A DNA stretch of 64,000 nucleotides from Plebeiibacterium sediminum. GTDB lineage: Bacteria > Bacteroidota > Bacteroidia > Bacteroidales > Marinilabiliaceae. How positions within the stretch are numbered: the first letter of the stretch is position 1; each line of letters begins with the position of its first letter. Location of the stretch: assembly GCF_026013605.1 (NCBI RefSeq), contig NZ_JAPDPJ010000017.1, positions 28,164 to 92,163 of the forward strand, read 5' to 3'. A model generated the notes under the pieces. The model was given only the letters and a program-made list of their open reading frames with translations, made no database searches and was not told where the DNA came from. Positions 61,019 to 64,000 of the stretch are shown here, one piece after another. Made by a program: the position numbers and the translations under genes.

Positions 61019-61103
61019 ATTCATTAGTTCGTTAAAATTTTTAATATGATGATTCTAAATATATTAAATCATCTATGGCGGAATGATTATCTTATTGATT
61101 TTA

Positions 61104-61121
61104 ACTGATTTGTAAATCAGT
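61104..61121. repeat. ACTGATTT/AAATCAGT inverted repeat
   Basis: An eight-base perfect inverted repeat with two central bases lies in the gap between the phosphatase terminator and the DUF6249-like gene, within ACTG/CTGT-rich DNA resembling the other CAGT-type gaps. Confidence 0.4.
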
Positions 61122-61159
61122 CTAATGTCTGTTATCTAAAATCTAACGATCTGTTGTTA

Positions 61160-61516
61160 TTATGACTGTGTTTCTATTCTTTTTTGAATCAGATAATAAA
61201 GTAATAAGCTGATACCTCCGAAAATAAAAATCATTGAAAAGTATGCTGTCGGTTCTGATAAATTAGATGATTGAGCCAACAGATCACCTATAATAATACC
61301 AAGACCTACACCAACAGATAATATTCCAAATTTTAAGGTATGGTGAATGGCTGATTTCTTTTCACCTTCTTTAAATATGCTTGCATCTAATCCGGCAGCA
61401 ATAAGGGCAGTGCGTTCAATTCGTCTGTTCTTTAAATAGATTAAAGCTACAATCATTCCTGGAATGGAACCAAAAATAATGGCGACTACAAAAATAGGTA
61501 CTAATACTTCTTCCAT
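61160..61516 (-). CDS. Small DUF6249-like membrane protein
   Basis: The 118-residue protein has three predicted membrane helices: VPIFVVAIIFGSIPGMIVAL, GILSVGVGLGIIIGDLLAQ and AYFSMIFIFGGISLLLYYLI. A cytosolic loop with KNRRIERTALIAAGLDASIF lies between the first two. The layout fits DUF6249-like proteins, which in many Bacteroidetes are linked to sigma-factor genes; none is present here. Function is unknown. Confidence 0.72.
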   Translation of the reverse strand: MEEVLVPIFVVAIIFGSIPGMIVALIYLKNRRIERTALIAAGLDASIFKEGEKKSAIHHTLKFGILSVGVGLGIIIGDLLAQSSNLSEPTAYFSMIFIFGGISLLLYYLIQKRIETQS

Positions 61517-61624
61517 GATATTTAATTTTTTATTGTTCTGTTTCTATTTATTTAGACACCCGCATTTTTGATGTGGTTACAAAAAAGGACAAGATTTTTT
61601 TCAGTAGTTCAAAATTTATTTGAA

Positions 61625-61632
61625 TATTTTTG
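61625..61632 (+). promoter_or_regulatory. -7 box immediately before recQ
   Basis: TATTTTTG ends four bases before the ATG at 61637. Transcription would then start at or next to the initiation codon, giving a leaderless or nearly leaderless mRNA. It also lies within the 23-codon extension that begins at 61568, arguing against that longer start. Confidence 0.4.
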
Positions 61633-61636
61633 CAGC

Positions 61637-63760
61637 ATGTTAATTGAAAGTGCAAAGAAGACTTTAAAAGATATTTTTGGTTATAGTGATTTCAGACCAT
61701 TACAAGGAAAAGTAATAGATGCTGTATTACAGGGGGAAGATTGTTTGGTTTTAATGCCAACAGGAGGAGGAAAGTCAATTTGTTTTCAAATTCCTGCTTT
61801 AACTCTCGATGGAGTAGCAATTGTTGTTTCGCCACTTATAGCTTTGATGAAAGATCAGGTAGAGGCTCTGAAAGTAAACGGAGTTGAAGCTGAATTTATA
61901 AATAGTACGCTGAACGAAGAGGAACAGGCTGCAATCATAAAAAAAGCAGTAAAGGGCGACATTAAAATGCTGTATGTTTCGCCTGAAAAGATGAATTCTG
62001 AGAGTTTCTATTATACATTGTTGCAGCTGAATATTAGTTTGATTGCTATTGATGAGGCGCATTGTATCTCCAGCTGGGGGCATGATTTTAGGCCTGACTA
62101 TAAGCGATTGGGGTATTTAAAAAAGCAGTTTAAAGATATTCCGATAATGGCTCTTACAGCTACAGCCGATCCATTGACTCAAAAAGATATTTTAGTTCAA
62201 CTTAATATTACCGGAGCTAATGTTTTTAAAGATTCATTTAGTCGACCTAATATTTATCTTGAAGCCCGACCAGCCTATAAACGAAAAGAAGTAATTCTGG
62301 ATTTTATACAGCAAAGAGGTCGGGAATCCGGAATTGTATATTGCCTGAGTAAAAAAAATACGGAGGACTTATCTCGTTATTTAAAGGCGAATGGAATATC
62401 ATCAGGCTTTTATCATGCAGGTATGAATAGTGATGTGCGTGATCGTATTCAGAATGATTTTATTAATGACAGGATCAAAGTTGTGTGTGCAACCATTGCT
62501 TTTGGGATGGGAATAGATAAATCTAATGTACGATGGGTCATTCACCATAACCTACCCAAGAATTTAGAGGGTTATTATCAGGAAATAGGGCGAAGTGGCC
62601 GCGATGGTATGGCTGCTCATGCTTTATTGTTCTACGGTCAGCAGGATTATAGTATTCTGGAATCTTTTAATGAAGAATCGGAACGAAAAGTAATTTTGAA
62701 TGCCCGCCTGGAAAGAATGTTGCTTTTTGCCCAGTCTAATCATTGTCGTCGCAGACTCTTACTAAATTACTTTGGAGAGTGGACTGTTGATAATTGCGGT
62801 CAGTGTGATAATTGTAGAGGCAGGCAGAATTTGATTAATGGAACAGTGATGGCTCAAAAAGCATTATCTGCTGTAGCTCGTTTATCGGGTAAGCTTCCTA
62901 AAAGTATTTTACCACAAGTTTTAGCCGGGCTCAGATCACCTGATGTGTTGGCCGGAGGTTTTCATAAAATTAAAACTTTTGGTGCCGGAAAAGAATTGAG
63001 CCTGGTGGATTGGGAGAATGTCATCAATCAATTGATCGGCCTGGGATATTTAAAGGTCGATTATGAGCAAGGTACTATTCTTGCCTTAACACCATTAAGC
63101 AATAAAGTGCTTTTTGAAAGAGAAGAAGTCATGTTGCACCATCTGCATCAAAAAATACAACGTGAACCTAAAATTGAGATCAAAAAGCCAAAACCAGCTG
63201 TTAGCATTCCAAGAGAAGAAGGTCTCTTCGAAAGATTACGCCAGTTGAGAAGAAAAATGGCTGTAGAAATGGGCGTTCCTCCTTATATCTTATTCTCGGA
63301 TGCTACACTTTCTGAAATGGTTACTTACAGACCACGAAACGAATGGGAAATGAAAGAAATTTCGGGAGTTGGAAATAAAAAATGGGAGCAGTACGGGCAG
63401 GCTTTTGTGGATGAAATAAATGCCTTTTTACAGCAGAAACGAGTGAAAAAGGCTCCTGCGTATGAAAAAACATTAAAGTTATATCAACAAGGTTTATCTC
63501 CCGAAATTATTGCATCAAGAACCGGAGTAAATGTAATTACGGTATATTCTCACCTGGCTACTTTGTATGAAAAAGGTGCAGGAATTGATATTGCTCAGTA
63601 TGTTTTACCCTATGAAAAAAAGAAGATAAAAGATATTTTAACACAGCATCCACATATGCAGTTACAGCAAATTTATGAGCTAACCAATAAGCAAATTCCA
63701 CATCATGTAATTCGTTTAGCCATGACTTTAATTAAGAAAGAAACGGGATCTTTAAATTAG
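61637..63760 (+). CDS. recQ: ATP-dependent DNA helicase RecQ
   Basis: From the ATG at 61637 the protein has 707 residues. The helicase core shows FGYSDFRPLQGKVIDAVL, Walker A LMPTGGGKSICFQ, DEAH-type IAIDEAHCISSWGHDFRPDY, ALTATAD and the second-domain AFGMGIDKSNVRWVIHHNLP and QEIGRSGRDG. It is followed by the zinc-binding Cys set (CRRRLLLNYFGE, CGQCDNC), the winged helix, an HRDC domain (about 520-600) and a C-terminal helix-turn-helix extension (about 610-700, LYQQGLSPEIIASRTGVNVI). It unwinds DNA in recombination and repair. Confidence 0.95.
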   Translation: MLIESAKKTLKDIFGYSDFRPLQGKVIDAVLQGEDCLVLMPTGGGKSICFQIPALTLDGVAIVVSPLIALMKDQVEALKVNGVEAEFINSTLNEEEQAAIIKKAVKGDIKMLYVSPEKMNSESFYYTLLQLNISLIAIDEAHCISSWGHDFRPDYKRLGYLKKQFKDIPIMALTATADPLTQKDILVQLNITGANVFKDSFSRPNIYLEARPAYKRKEVILDFIQQRGRESGIVYCLSKKNTEDLSRYLKANGISSGFYHAGMNSDVRDRIQNDFINDRIKVVCATIAFGMGIDKSNVRWVIHHNLPKNLEGYYQEIGRSGRDGMAAHALLFYGQQDYSILESFNEESERKVILNARLERMLLFAQSNHCRRRLLLNYFGEWTVDNCGQCDNCRGRQNLINGTVMAQKALSAVARLSGKLPKSILPQVLAGLRSPDVLAGGFHKIKTFGAGKELSLVDWENVINQLIGLGYLKVDYEQGTILALTPLSNKVLFEREEVMLHHLHQKIQREPKIEIKKPKPAVSIPREEGLFERLRQLRRKMAVEMGVPPYILFSDATLSEMVTYRPRNEWEMKEISGVGNKKWEQYGQAFVDEINAFLQQKRVKKAPAYEKTLKLYQQGLSPEIIASRTGVNVITVYSHLATLYEKGAGIDIAQYVLPYEKKKIKDILTQHPHMQLQQIYELTNKQIPHHVIRLAMTLIKKETGSLN

Positions 63761-63788
63761 TTTTTTATGTCAATAAAGAGTTAAAAAT

Positions 63789-63853
63789 GAACACTGAGGC
63801 ACTAGTTTTTTAATAGATATTCAATAAATCCACAAGGATTTACCTCTGTGAAC
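63789..63853. repeat. Imperfect intergenic palindrome after recQ
   Basis: Outer arms GAACACTGAGGCA and TACCTCTGTGAACC are near inverse complements, and the centre contains AAATCC-ACAA-GGATTT (63826-63841), a perfect six-pair hairpin. It resembles dispersed extragenic palindromes; only one copy is seen here. Confidence 0.4.
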
Positions 63854-63882
63854 CTTTGTCATTTTATATTAATGGTGTTTGA

Positions 63883-64000
63883 TTACATCTGTCCTAAATA
63901 AAAATAATATTTCAATTCTTTAGCAGGTTCTAGATCGGCCTCAGCCAGTGAACCAAAAAACAAGATTAGCTTGACGATTAAAAATCGTTTTTGTTTGAGT
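63883..64000 (-). CDS. Possible C-terminus of a gene cut by the window end
   Basis: The minus strand is open from the window edge to a TAA at 63883-63885 and encodes about 38 residues ending GSLAEADLEPAKELKYYFYL and GQM. The residue composition looks coding, but no family is recognisable from so short a piece. It would be convergent with recQ. Confidence 0.35.
   Translation of the reverse strand, partial: LKQKRFLIVKLILFFGSLAEADLEPAKELKYYFYLGQM

Overview
The window is AT-rich chromosomal DNA from a member of the Bacteroidetes, most likely a marine or anaerobic lineage near the Marinilabiliales. The grounds are a SusC/SusD operon, a type III glutamine synthetase, a type IX secretion sorting domain, a fused RibBA, glycoside hydrolase family 30 (GH30) lipoproteins, several families largely confined to Bacteroidetes, and many promoters with the TAnnTTTG -7 box typical of Bacteroidetes sigma factors in place of Shine-Dalgarno signals. 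The genus is inferred only from gene content.

Layout. 1-3240 is the edge of a surface-polysaccharide locus read on the minus strand: a truncated Wzx-type flippase, an integral-membrane acyltransferase and a GT8 glycosyltransferase. Between flippase and acyltransferase lie decayed remnants of a second acyltransferase and of a GT8 3' end. 3241-4188 is a gene-poor strip with possible IS3 transposase fragments. 4189-9301 holds a low-molecular-weight phosphatase/ketosamine-kinase pair, a cytidylate-kinase-like protein, a small DNA-binding-like protein, and a minus-strand run M16 peptidase, O-methyltransferase, flavodoxin. Two identical tRNA-Phe genes follow (9490-9673), then a PAS histidine kinase, gpmI, a DUF3109 protein, an M20 dipeptidase and glnN.

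17939-29160 is a polysaccharide utilisation locus: a membrane-bound DUF6377 regulator, SusC, SusD, a SusE-like lipoprotein and two GH30 enzymes, which suggests a beta-glucan or beta-glucoside target. An intercistronic stem-loop separates the binding proteins from the enzymes.

29233-63760 is mostly housekeeping: DEAD-box helicase, FtcD, a free-standing ThrRS-type editing domain, a histidine kinase with an NMT1-like sensor, an aldolase, an aminotransferase, Nudix and nucleotidyltransferase proteins, cell-wall amidase, ZIP transporter, Nth, PanB, an RluA-type synthase, Cdd, a GH73-LysM glucosaminidase with an unknown coiled-coil partner, a T9SS cargo protein beside a secreted tail-collar protein, Fmt, a DHODH-like protein, AnmK, RibBA, an LptF/LptG permease, alkaline phosphatase and RecQ.

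There is no CRISPR array, prophage, defence island or biosynthetic cluster. The least explained items are three minus-strand orphan terminators that look like a small-RNA family (about 6337-6414, 30866-30981, 59466-59542), the 714-residue protein at 48194-50338, the decayed GT8/acyltransferase copy, and the secreted collar-domain protein. Domain and family assignments come from reading motifs; no database search was run.
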